A program made the translations under genes and the position numbers. This document shows, piece by piece, positions 1 to 6,110 of a stretch of DNA of 6,952 nucleotides (the stretch's first letter is position 1; every line of letters starts with the position of its first letter). The stretch lies in the NCBI GenBank assembly GCA_003447545.1, contig DLYX01000592.1, positions 1-6,952 on the forward strand, read 5' to 3'. Source of the stretch: Deltaproteobacteria bacterium (GTDB taxonomy: Bacteria > Desulfobacterota > Binatia > UBA12015). The notes below the pieces were generated by a model that saw nothing but the letters and a program-made list of their open reading frames with translations, ran no database searches and was not told the DNA's origin.

Positions 1-695
1 TCACAAATTTCCTCGCTTTGGAAACAACCCGCACTGAACGAATTCGGACGGGGCAGTGCGGTGAAATGATTGAACGTCGTCGCGGCGGTGGATGCATCGC
101 AAGCACCGTCATCCTCGAAAAACTGGTCAACGCAGATCGAGGTTCCCTCCATCCGGTCGCAGGACAAGCGAGCCAGCTTGCATGGCAAATCCGCGCTACG
201 GTCGGTTACGGCAATCCGTGCCGGACCGGCCCAGCCTGCGCCTCCGGTAATTTCGGCGGTATCCGGGAACGGAAAGCGAAACTCGCCACCGCCCAGGTTC
301 TCCAGAGCCCCCCCGGGGACTTCGACGCAAACGGCCTCATCCACGCCCTTGGCCGCCTGACATCGAGATACGCGATCTTCGAGAGCGGCGTCGCATTGAT
401 CGGACACGATCACCAGTGACGCTCCGGTCAGTTCCGGATCGAGAAAGGCGACGGTCACCAAATTATCCCGACCCTCGAGGGCCGGAGGCGCCCCCTCAGT
501 GTCGCAAGCCCGATGGCGCACTTCGATGGATTCTCCGGGAGCCGCCCACGGCCGATTGGCGGACCCCAGCGCCGAGGAATACGTCCGCTCGACCCCGGGG
601 AAGAGGTCGCATGACGCACTCGCCGGGACGACACCACTCATCCAGAAAAAGAGGCTGGTCAGGACCAGCATTCGTATTTGGGATCGAATCAGCAT
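1..695 (-). CDS. Secreted cysteine-rich protein of unknown family, C-terminus cut by window edge
   Basis: An open frame runs on the minus strand from ATG at 695 to the left edge (231 codons plus 2 bases, no stop), so the C-terminus lies outside the window. Residues 1-28 look like a Sec signal peptide: two arginines (4, 8), a hydrophobic core at about 9-23 and an ASA-type cleavage site near 25-28. The mature part has cysteines at 29, 64, 101, 112, 123, 172, 179, 188, 199, 224 and 231, alternating hydrophobic stretches that suggest beta strands, and an acidic balance, as expected for an exported disulfide-bonded protein. I do not recognise a named domain. An in-frame TGA lies about 16 codons upstream with no other start codon between, so the start is ATG 695 or Met9 (671). 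Neither has a Shine-Dalgarno; the first may be translated by coupling to the small ORF that overlaps it. A sigma-54-like promoter lies 237 bp upstream of ATG 695. The reading frame is well supported; the function is unknown. Confidence 0.8.
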   Translation of the reverse strand, partial: MLIRSQIRMLVLTSLFFWMSGVVPASASCDLFPGVERTYSSALGSANRPWAAPGESIEVRHRACDTEGAPPALEGRDNLVTVAFLDPELTGASLVIVSDQCDAALEDRVSRCQAAKGVDEAVCVEVPGGALENLGGGEFRFPFPDTAEITGGAGWAGPARIAVTDRSADLPCKLARLSCDRMEGTSICVDQFFEDDGACDASTAATTFNHFTALPRPNSFSAGCFQSEEIC

Positions 696-892
696 CGGGA
701 GAGGCGCGGAAAAGGAGCGTTCCTTTCTGCGATCTCCAGATCATCAGCCCGAGGCCCGGCGGTCAATACGGCATTATGGTGCAAGCACCGAGGCGTAAAA
801 CAGCGCCGCGCGCAGTGGCTAGGACGCTCGGCTGTCGGAAAAACGCAGATTTTGGTTGGTCGAATCAGGTTTCGGGCAAGAAATTGGGTCAT
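689..892 (-). CDS. Possible small leader ORF (67 aa) overlapping the start of the secreted-protein gene
   Basis: This frame starts at ATG 892 just after a strong Shine-Dalgarno (GGAGGT at 896-901, only 3 bases before the ATG). It ends at TGA 689-691, inside the start of the downstream gene: the bases ATGCTGA carry both that gene's ATG (693-695) and this stop. Such an overlap is typical of translational coupling, and the downstream gene has no ribosome site of its own. Against it being a real protein: the product is arginine-rich, has no recognisable domain, signal peptide or membrane segment, and its third-codon-position composition is not clearly coding. It may be a regulatory leader whose translation matters more than its product, or a chance ORF. 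Confidence 0.27.
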   Translation of the reverse strand: MTQFLARNLIRPTKICVFPTAERPSHCARRCFTPRCLHHNAVLTAGPRADDLEIAERNAPFPRLSRC

Positions 893-895
893 GAG

Positions 896-901
896 ACCTC
901 C
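896..901 (-). promoter_or_regulatory. Strong Shine-Dalgarno with short spacing before ATG 892
   Basis: The minus strand reads GGAGGT CTC ATG. This is the best ribosome-binding site in the left part of the window and sits about 31-36 bases after the start site predicted from the sigma-54-like promoter. The 3-base spacer is shorter than usual, which may reduce efficiency. Confidence 0.4.
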
Positions 902-942
902 GATGGCGAGGGAATTTTCGGAACCGCAGGCTCAGAGAGAGT

Positions 943-958
943 TGCAGTTCCCATGCCA
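943..958 (-). promoter_or_regulatory. Candidate sigma-54 (-24/-12) promoter
   Basis: The minus strand reads TGGCATGGGAACTGCA from 958 to 943, against the consensus TGGCACG-N4-TTGCA. It has the essential GG at -25/-24 and GC at -13/-12 with exactly 10 bases between, and 10 of the 12 specified bases match (mismatches: T for C at the sixth position, C for T at the twelfth). Transcription would start near 932 and run into the small ORF at 892 and the secreted-protein gene at 695. The element is intergenic, correctly oriented, just downstream of the gene for a GAFTGA-containing regulator. No comparable match occurs in the other upstream regions of the window. Confidence 0.55.
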
Positions 959-959
959 G

Positions 960-1005
960 AAAAAAACCCCGCAAAAACAACCCGGAAAGGGAGGACCGAG
1001 CGAGG
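960..1005 (-). terminator. Possible intrinsic terminator of the response regulator gene
   Basis: On the minus strand CCTCGC (1005-1000) can pair with GCGGGG (972-967), six pairs including one U-G, and is followed at once by seven T (966-960). The loop is long (27 bases) and the stem short, so this is a weak candidate. Its position supports it: it begins about 87 bases after the regulator stop codon and ends two bases before the sigma-54-like promoter, so it would insulate that promoter from read-through. Confidence 0.35.
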
Positions 1006-1006
1006 A

Positions 1007-1016
1007 TCTGCGCAGA
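1007..1016. promoter_or_regulatory. Palindrome TCTGCGCAGA, candidate activator site 1
   Basis: A perfect 10-bp palindrome centred about 80 bp upstream of the start site predicted for the sigma-54-like promoter, a normal distance for an enhancer-binding protein. The adjacent regulator gene encodes a Fis-type helix-turn-helix, which usually reads palindromic sites as a dimer. A related element lies 32 bp further upstream. Assignment to this regulator is inference. Confidence 0.3.
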
Positions 1017-1038
1017 CGTTCCCCCGATCGAGCGAAGT

Positions 1039-1048
1039 TCTGCGCGAA
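1039..1048. promoter_or_regulatory. Imperfect element TCTGCGCGAA, candidate activator site 2
   Basis: This element shares 8 of 10 bases, including the block TCTGCGC, with the palindrome at 1007-1016. The two start 32 bp apart, close to three helical turns, so they would lie on the same face of DNA. Its centre is about 112 bp upstream of the predicted start site. It is less symmetric than site 1 and could be chance in GC-rich DNA. Confidence 0.25.
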
Positions 1049-1091
1049 TCAGCCAGCCATGCGCGGCGCAGGCGGCCATTGCAAGTTCGCC

Positions 1092-2531
1092 TCAGCGCAG
1101 GTGATAGCGCGCGATCCGCTCCACCAGAGTGCGTCTGGAAACGCCAAGAGAATCGGCTGTTTTTGTCTGATTTCCACCGTTCGCCCGAAGCGCTTCTTCC
1201 AGAACCTGGCGCTCATATTGCTCGAGAGACGCCTTCAGACTTGTCGGTGAGCCCTCGGCTGCGGCTGCTGAGGGTTGCAGGCCCGAAGATTGCAATCGGG
1301 GGGAGAGAAGATCGTGCGTGATAAAACATCCATCCTCGACGAGAGCCACTGCCCGTCGAACCTCATTTTGAAGCTCGCGGATATTACCGGGAAACGCGTA
1401 GCCTTGCAGGGCGGCCAGAGCGTCCGCCCCAAATCCGGGGATGGAACGACCACGTTCTGCGGCCGCGACCTCAAGAAAATGTTCAGCCAGCATCGGAATA
1501 TCCTCCTGACGCTCCTGCAGCGAAGGAACCGGAACGGTGAATACAGCGAGGCGATAGTACAAATCCTCGCGGAAATTGCCTTTGGCAACCTCCGCCTCGA
1601 GATCGCGATGGGTGGCGGCAATAATTCGGACATCGACGGGAATGGTCACATCGTCGCCAATCCGCCGGATCTCCCGTTGGTCCAGAGCCCGCAACAGCTT
1701 CACCTGCAGCTCCGGCGGGCATTCCCCGATTTCATCGAGGAAGAGCGTCCCGCCATCCGCCGTCTGGAACAGTCCCTTGCGGTCCGCGTTGGCTCCCGTG
1801 AAGGCGCCTTTGCAATGACCAAAAAGCTCGCTCGCAAGAAGTTCCGGGGAAAGTGCTCCACAGTTCTCGGGAACAAAAGGACCGTCGCTTCGCGGGCCGT
1901 TATAATGGATCGCACGCGCCATCAATTCCTTGCCGGTCCCGGTAGGTCCCTGCACCAGAACACTATCTTCTGTCCGAACCACTTTCTCCACAAACTCGAG
2001 CGTCTGCTGCAGAGCCGGGCTCGAACCGAGAATGTCTCCCATGCGCGATCGCCCCTGAGCCTCACGTTTCCACTCGACGTTCTGCTCGCGCAGCACAACG
2101 TTGCTGGCTTCCAGCTTCGCCTGAAGTTGTTGATTCTCCGCGCGTATGAGGTGCAACTGCATCGCGGCGTCAACTACCCCCCGGAGTTCTCCGGCATTCC
2201 ACGGCTTGGTCAAGTAGCGGTAGACACTTCCCGCATTGATCGCATCGATCAAGCTCTGGATATCGGTGTACCCGGTCAGAATAATCCGGACGAGGTCCGG
2301 ATAGAGTTCAGCGGTGCGCGCAATCAACTCGGACCCCGACATCCCGGGCATCCGCTGGTCGATAATCGCCACGGCGACCTCGGGGTGGGCCGCCAGTACT
2401 TCCAACGCAGCTTCGCCGGAATTCGCCGTAAGAACTGGATAGAGGTGCGCGAGACCAATGCGCAGGAGCTCGGTGCTCGCCTTTTCGTCATCGACAATCA
2501 GCACTGTCGGTTTGGCTTCGTTGGTTTCCAT
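1092..2531 (-). CDS. NtrC-family sigma-54-dependent response regulator
   Basis: This 479-residue protein is a phosphorylation-controlled activator of sigma-54 RNA polymerase. Residues 8-120 are a receiver domain with the acidic pair D14/D15, phospho-acceptor D58 (in IIDQRMPG), T86 and K109. Residues 124-160 form a polar helical linker, probably a coiled coil. Residues 166-400 are the AAA+ domain: Walker A GPTGTGKE (195-202), the sigma-54 contact loop GAFTGA (242-247, intact), Walker B LFLDE (263-267), arginine-finger region REDLYYR (321-327) and sensor II GNIREL (382-387). Residues 437-476 are a Fis-type helix-turn-helix. The receiver, with DQRMPG and YRYLTKPW, resembles those of the hydrogenase regulators HupR/HoxA; this is similarity of type, not evidence of a hydrogenase. 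ATG 2531 gives a normal N-terminus; only a weak GGA lies upstream. The gene diverges from the sensor kinase at 2627, its likely partner. Target promoters are not proven, but a sigma-54-like promoter lies just downstream of the gene. Confidence 0.96.
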   Translation of the reverse strand: METNEAKPTVLIVDDEKASTELLRIGLAHLYPVLTANSGEAALEVLAAHPEVAVAIIDQRMPGMSGSELIARTAELYPDLVRIILTGYTDIQSLIDAINAGSVYRYLTKPWNAGELRGVVDAAMQLHLIRAENQQLQAKLEASNVVLREQNVEWKREAQGRSRMGDILGSSPALQQTLEFVEKVVRTEDSVLVQGPTGTGKELMARAIHYNGPRSDGPFVPENCGALSPELLASELFGHCKGAFTGANADRKGLFQTADGGTLFLDEIGECPPELQVKLLRALDQREIRRIGDDVTIPVDVRIIAATHRDLEAEVAKGNFREDLYYRLAVFTVPVPSLQERQEDIPMLAEHFLEVAAAERGRSIPGFGADALAALQGYAFPGNIRELQNEVRRAVALVEDGCFITHDLLSPRLQSSGLQPSAAAAEGSPTSLKASLEQYERQVLEEALRANGGNQTKTADSLGVSRRTLVERIARYHLR

Positions 2532-2626
2532 GAGGTATCCGGTTGCTGTCCTTGTACGGGAATCGGCGGAATGGCGCGAGAGGGATCCTGCCCTGCGCTT
2601 CCAACCAATTCAACCGCGGTGGCTCT
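2532..2626. promoter_or_regulatory. Divergent promoter region between regulator and kinase genes
   Basis: These 95 bp must hold the start signals of both two-component genes. I found neither a good -35/-10 pair nor a -24/-12 element on either strand (the near matches have the wrong GG-to-GC distance), so autoactivation through sigma-54 is not supported here. A CTGCGC half-element occurs at about 2593-2598. The kinase start has a weak GGTGG (2618-2622) and the regulator start a weak GGA. Confidence 0.6.
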
Positions 2627-5233
2627 ATGACGAATTCTCGAACACTTCCCGAGAAACTTCGGCCCCACCTCGTCTCGCTGATTCTTGTAGCGATCGCTCT
2701 CCCTATCGCTATCTTATCCATTTCCCGAGGTGTCGGCTGGCTCGACAAGCCATTCCCGGGCTTCTTTGCCGGCGCCAGTGCCGTCGTTCCAAGCGTCAGC
2801 GGGGTCGATTGGCCCCGCGACAAGACAGCGCTCTTCCATGCGCAAGTCGTGTCGGTAGACGGACAACCCGTGCGGAGCGGGGCCGAGATCTATGCGCTGG
2901 TCCGCGAACAGCCTGTCGGGACAAAGTTCCGATACGAGTTCCGAAAGGGCGAGGAAACTTTCGGAAAGAATATCCGCTCGCGCACCTGGACTCTGAGCGA
3001 CTACCTGCAGACCTGGGCCATCACTTCGGGCTTCGGGGTCATTACGATCCTTGTCGGGTTGCTGGTCGCCTCCCTGCAGCCGGCAAGCCATCAAGCCCGA
3101 GTTTTCCAACTGATGGCCTTCACGGGCGGAATTTACGCACTCACCGGAGTCTTTCTGCATCAGGCCGATAGTGTCTGGTTAAGTTCGCTTTGCCTCGCCA
3201 TGGAGAGCCTCTTTCCAGCCACCTTCATTCATCTGGCCATGGTCTTCCCCGTCGATCGCTATCGCGGGCCGCACCGCCGGCGCCGCTACGCCCTCCCCTA
3301 TCTCCCCAGCTTTCTGCTGATCGTGGCCGGCCTGGCAGGGTATTTCAGTGACCCGCCGAATTTGACCCCGCTGCGACTCACCTACATCTATACCGCCGCA
3401 AGCATTTTTCTCTTCATTACCTTCATGGTCTGGGCCTGGTTCGAGAACGCAGAACGGATGGTCCGTGCCCGCATTGCCGCATTGCTACCAGGCCTGGTTC
3501 TCGGGACCACAGCCATGCTCTTTGCCTTCCTCAATAATGCGATCGCGGGGGGCAATATTCCCATTCAATTACCGCTTGTCGCTACTCTGATATTCTACGG
3601 CAGCGTTGGTTATTCGATCACCCGTCATGAACTCTTCGGCATCGATCGGGTAATCCGCCAGAGCTTTGTTTACGGCCTGATGAGCACGATCATTCTGGGT
3701 GGCTATGCGCTCGCTATCCTCCTCCCGGCACGGCTGCTCCCGACGACGATCGCAGGACGCCAGGAGATTACCGCCGGAGTCTTCGTGCTGCTCCTCGCCT
3801 TTCTATTTGATCCGCTCCGTCGAGGAGTCCAGATCACCATCGATCGAGCATTCTTCCGCAGCTCGATCGATGATCGACAAACGATCTCCTCGCTGAGCGA
3901 AGAGCTGACCACCATGCTCGATCGGCAAGAAATCGTCGAGGGCGTGGCGTCTCTGGCCACTCGAACTCTCGAGCTGGAATCCGCAGGCCTTTTCCTCGGG
4001 AACGACGAAGGCGGAACTCTCTGGCAGATGCGGGCCGAAGAGGACACGCTCGGCTGCGAGGACGGCTCGCCGGATCTGGGCGCCGCCTGCGATTATCTCG
4101 CGAAGGGAATCGCCAGCTTCGACACCGAAAGATTGATACCCGCAGTCCGCGAGAAGGCACCCGAAGCGGCCGACGCCCTCGAGAAATTGAAAGCGCGACT
4201 CGCCTTCCCGCTCGTCGTGCGTGGGGAAAGCATCGGCGTGCTTGCGTTGGGTCCGAAACGTTCGGGCCGCGAAATCTCCAGTGAAGAAATACTTCTCCTG
4301 CGCACACTCAGCCACCAGGCGGCTATCGCACTTCAGAATGCGCGCTCCTACGAAGAACTGGAACTGCTCAACCGCGACCTCGACTTCAAAGTCCAGGAAC
4401 GGACCACGCAGTTGGCGGGCGCTTACGATGAACTCAAGCAGGCGCAGGCCCAACTGGTTCAGTCCGAAAAACTGAGCTCGCTCGGCGAATTCGTTGCCGG
4501 AATCGCTCATGAGCTCAACAACCCGGCCAGCTTTGTCCGCGGCAGCTTGCAGATTCTCACCGAATTTCTCGAGGTCTTGCGCGAGGTCTTCACCGTCTAC
4601 AAGGAAATCCCGATCACGGATGAAACGCTTCAGGACCGCCTCGCAAGAGCGAGCTCCGGTCGAAACCTGGAAGACCTTCTCCGCGAAACTCCCGAACTTC
4701 TTCGCATCTGCAATGAGGGCGCCGAACGGATCGAGCGAACCGTGAGCGAGTTGAAGATTTTCATTCGGAAAGACCGTGGCGATCGTGCACCGACGTCGAT
4801 TGCCGAAAGTCTCGCCTCGGCCCTCCGAATGCTCGACCCGAGAATCCGCGAGCAAAATGTGACTCTCGAAACCAGCTTCGCCGAAGTTGCCGAGATCGAG
4901 GCTGATTCAGCTGCCCTCGGGCAAGTCTGGATCAACCTGATCACGAATGCGCTGGATGCCGTGCGCGACATACCCGAGCCCCGCATCCGACTCAGCATCG
5001 AAGACGTCGATTCCGGACAAATCCAAATCTCGATCGAAGATAATGGAACGGGCATCGACCCTGAAGTCGCCGAAAAGATCTTCGAGCCCTTTGTCACAAC
5101 CAAGGATATCGGGGAAGGCACGGGACTCGGCTTGAGCATTGCCTACGGAGCCGTGCAGAGTCATTCCGGGGAATTGACGGCGGGCAGTTCCCCCGAAGGT
5201 GGCGCCTCCTTTCGGGTCCGATTGCCTCGTTAA
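2627..5233 (+). CDS. Membrane sensor histidine kinase: PDZ-like, multi-span, GAF, HisKA, HATPase
   Basis: This 868-residue inner-membrane kinase probably phosphorylates the regulator encoded divergently. Residues 13-32 are the first membrane span. Residues 45-120 are probably periplasmic and resemble a PDZ fold (VVSVDGQPV at 74-82). About seven to nine hydrophobic spans follow between 128 and 396, with the motif HELFGIDRVIRQSFVYG at 334-350, which recurs in multi-span kinases of the ComP-like type. Residues about 425-570 are a GAF domain, 571-617 a coiled coil. The dimerisation/phospho-acceptor domain has H628 in GIAHELNNP and an extended helical hairpin to about 715, as in several NtrB-like families. 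The ATPase has N box N770/N774, G1 DNGTG (805-809), F box around 818-822 and G2 GTGLGL (831-836). All catalytic motifs are present. ATG 2627 is chosen over an in-frame TTG at 2543, which adds 28 residues unlike a kinase N-terminus. The stop interlocks with that of the convergent gene. The sensed signal is unknown. Confidence 0.96.
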   Translation: MTNSRTLPEKLRPHLVSLILVAIALPIAILSISRGVGWLDKPFPGFFAGASAVVPSVSGVDWPRDKTALFHAQVVSVDGQPVRSGAEIYALVREQPVGTKFRYEFRKGEETFGKNIRSRTWTLSDYLQTWAITSGFGVITILVGLLVASLQPASHQARVFQLMAFTGGIYALTGVFLHQADSVWLSSLCLAMESLFPATFIHLAMVFPVDRYRGPHRRRRYALPYLPSFLLIVAGLAGYFSDPPNLTPLRLTYIYTAASIFLFITFMVWAWFENAERMVRARIAALLPGLVLGTTAMLFAFLNNAIAGGNIPIQLPLVATLIFYGSVGYSITRHELFGIDRVIRQSFVYGLMSTIILGGYALAILLPARLLPTTIAGRQEITAGVFVLLLAFLFDPLRRGVQITIDRAFFRSSIDDRQTISSLSEELTTMLDRQEIVEGVASLATRTLELESAGLFLGNDEGGTLWQMRAEEDTLGCEDGSPDLGAACDYLAKGIASFDTERLIPAVREKAPEAADALEKLKARLAFPLVVRGESIGVLALGPKRSGREISSEEILLLRTLSHQAAIALQNARSYEELELLNRDLDFKVQERTTQLAGAYDELKQAQAQLVQSEKLSSLGEFVAGIAHELNNPASFVRGSLQILTEFLEVLREVFTVYKEIPITDETLQDRLARASSGRNLEDLLRETPELLRICNEGAERIERTVSELKIFIRKDRGDRAPTSIAESLASALRMLDPRIREQNVTLETSFAEVAEIEADSAALGQVWINLITNALDAVRDIPEPRIRLSIEDVDSGQIQISIEDNGTGIDPEVAEKIFEPFVTTKDIGEGTGLGLSIAYGAVQSHSGELTAGSSPEGGASFRVRLPR

Positions 5234-6006
5234 AACTGGAGAGGCAGTCCGACGACTTCTCGCAAAACCCGATCCCGATGCTCCAACAGGGCCGGGGCCA
5301 TCGCGGCAAGGATCTCCTCATCCCCGTGCGCGTAGGCCATCCTCTGGTGATCCGGCATCGGGCAATCCTCATGATCGAGAGGCTGTACGAGATTTGAAAA
5401 AGTCGCCCAAATCAAATCCAACGCCGTCAGCGAATCACCAAAAAGCCAGGCCGAGCCCGCAGCTTCCTGATCAATTCTGCGGGCCGAGAGGGCTCGTAAA
5501 ATCTCGATCACTCGTTGGCGTGCCATCGGCAGGCAATCGGGAAAATATCCATATTTGAGAGCGAGGCGCTCCAAACCCTCCATCGCTGGATCGCCCGTAA
5601 GCTTTCCCCCGAGAAAGGTATCGAGCATCATCAACCGGCGACACCAGCCCAACCCCATCTCGAGATGAAGTTCGCCGCAAAGCCCGAGCAACTGGGCCCG
5701 CTGCTCAAAGTCGGTGGGCAGCAATGGCTTATCCGGCGCTCGACGTTCGGCGGCAAAAAGAATTTGCCGCAAGGTCAGATGCGGCGCCTCATCAGGGTAT
5801 ACCAGAACTGGGGCGCTATTCTGCCCGGTCCACGCCGTGAGGGCTTCATTGGGTGCCGCCGCTGTCTGGCGCACTGCCGTCCACGCAATGCCCTTCCAAT
5901 TCAGGATCGCCTTGGCCGCCTCTCCCCATGGCCCGGCGACACCCTCGGTCAGTACCAGCATCGGTTCTCGACGCGACCGCGCCTCTTCGACATCCAGATA
6001 GTCCAT
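5230..6006 (-). CDS. GST-fold family protein, probably without classical GST activity
   Basis: This 258-residue protein has the two-domain glutathione S-transferase layout. Residues 16-90 form the thioredoxin-like domain: strand PMLVLTEG, a first helix after GPWGEAAKAIL (25-35), and the conserved cis-proline P66 in NSAPVLV. Residues about 97-250 are the helical domain, with GDSLTALDLIWATF (190-203) matching the usual GD..T..D N-capping motif. It is longer than most GSTs (200-220 residues), with 15 extra residues at the N-terminus. The overall pattern, including WGEAAK, GWCRRLM and HRD near the C-terminus, resembles a proteobacterial GST-like family I know only as uncharacterised. At the usual catalytic Ser/Cys position before the helix-1 proline it has G25, and the usual Glu-Ser glutathione-binding pair is not evident, so conjugating activity is doubtful. 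The start ATG 6006 has GAAGG about 10 bases upstream. A strong terminator lies just upstream. The cytoplasmic role is unknown. Confidence 0.85.
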   Translation of the reverse strand: MDYLDVEEARSRREPMLVLTEGVAGPWGEAAKAILNWKGIAWTAVRQTAAAPNEALTAWTGQNSAPVLVYPDEAPHLTLRQILFAAERRAPDKPLLPTDFEQRAQLLGLCGELHLEMGLGWCRRLMMLDTFLGGKLTGDPAMEGLERLALKYGYFPDCLPMARQRVIEILRALSARRIDQEAAGSAWLFGDSLTALDLIWATFSNLVQPLDHEDCPMPDHQRMAYAHGDEEILAAMAPALLEHRDRVLREVVGLPLQF

Positions 6007-6034
6007 GATGCCGACCTTCTACCGCGGCCCGCAG

Positions 6035-6073
6035 CAAAGAAAAAGGGCGGGCCATTTCATCATGGCCCGCCCT
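6035..6073 (-). terminator. Strong intrinsic terminator after the cysteine-rich gene
   Basis: A perfect 12-bp inverted repeat, AGGGCGGGCCAT (6044-6055) and its complement (6062-6073), with a 6-base loop, is followed on the minus strand by TTTTTCTTT (6044-6036). The U-run lies on this side only, so it terminates minus-strand transcription from the gene ending at 6111. It ends about 29 bp before the start codon of the GST-fold gene. Confidence 0.92.
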
Positions 6074-6110
6074 GCTTCTCCTCGAGAAAGAACTTCCGAT
6101 CGCAAGGTTT

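Larger units (their letters stand above)
696..1091. other. Regulatory intergenic region between secreted-protein gene and response regulator gene
   Basis: This 396-bp stretch separates two minus-strand genes. In transcription order it holds two TCTGCGC elements (1039-1048, 1007-1016), a weak terminator (960-1005), a -24/-12 promoter match (943-958), a Shine-Dalgarno (896-901) and a possible small ORF (892-689). An isolated -10-like CATAAT (773-778, minus) has no good -35 partner. The order terminator, promoter, ribosome site, gene is coherent, and the region is longer than the other gaps in the window. Confidence 0.6.

Noticed and set aside
773..778. CATAAT on the minus strand as a -10 box for the secreted-protein gene
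   Set aside because: The best -35-like hexamer is only TTTACG with a 15-base spacer; too weak to call.
819..1079. 86-codon minus-strand ORF between regulator and secreted-protein genes
   Set aside because: It spans the proposed activator sites, terminator and promoter, has no clear ribosome site and no family features.
416..1321. 301-codon plus-strand ORF
   Set aside because: It lies antisense across the secreted-protein gene, the intergenic region and the end of the regulator gene. It is rich in Arg, Pro and Ser, shows no domain, and is explained by the low stop density of GC-rich DNA.
2543..2626. TTG start at 2543 for the kinase, adding 28 residues
   Set aside because: The extension is not kinase-like and covers nearly all of the divergent promoter region. 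ATG 2627 gives a short polar N-terminus before the first membrane span.
1275..2630. 451-codon plus-strand ORF
   Set aside because: It is antisense to the regulator gene, which has complete family motifs in the other strand. The product has no recognisable domain.
3803..4855. 350-codon minus-strand ORF
   Set aside because: It is antisense to the GAF and phospho-acceptor part of the kinase; it is a shadow of a well-supported gene.
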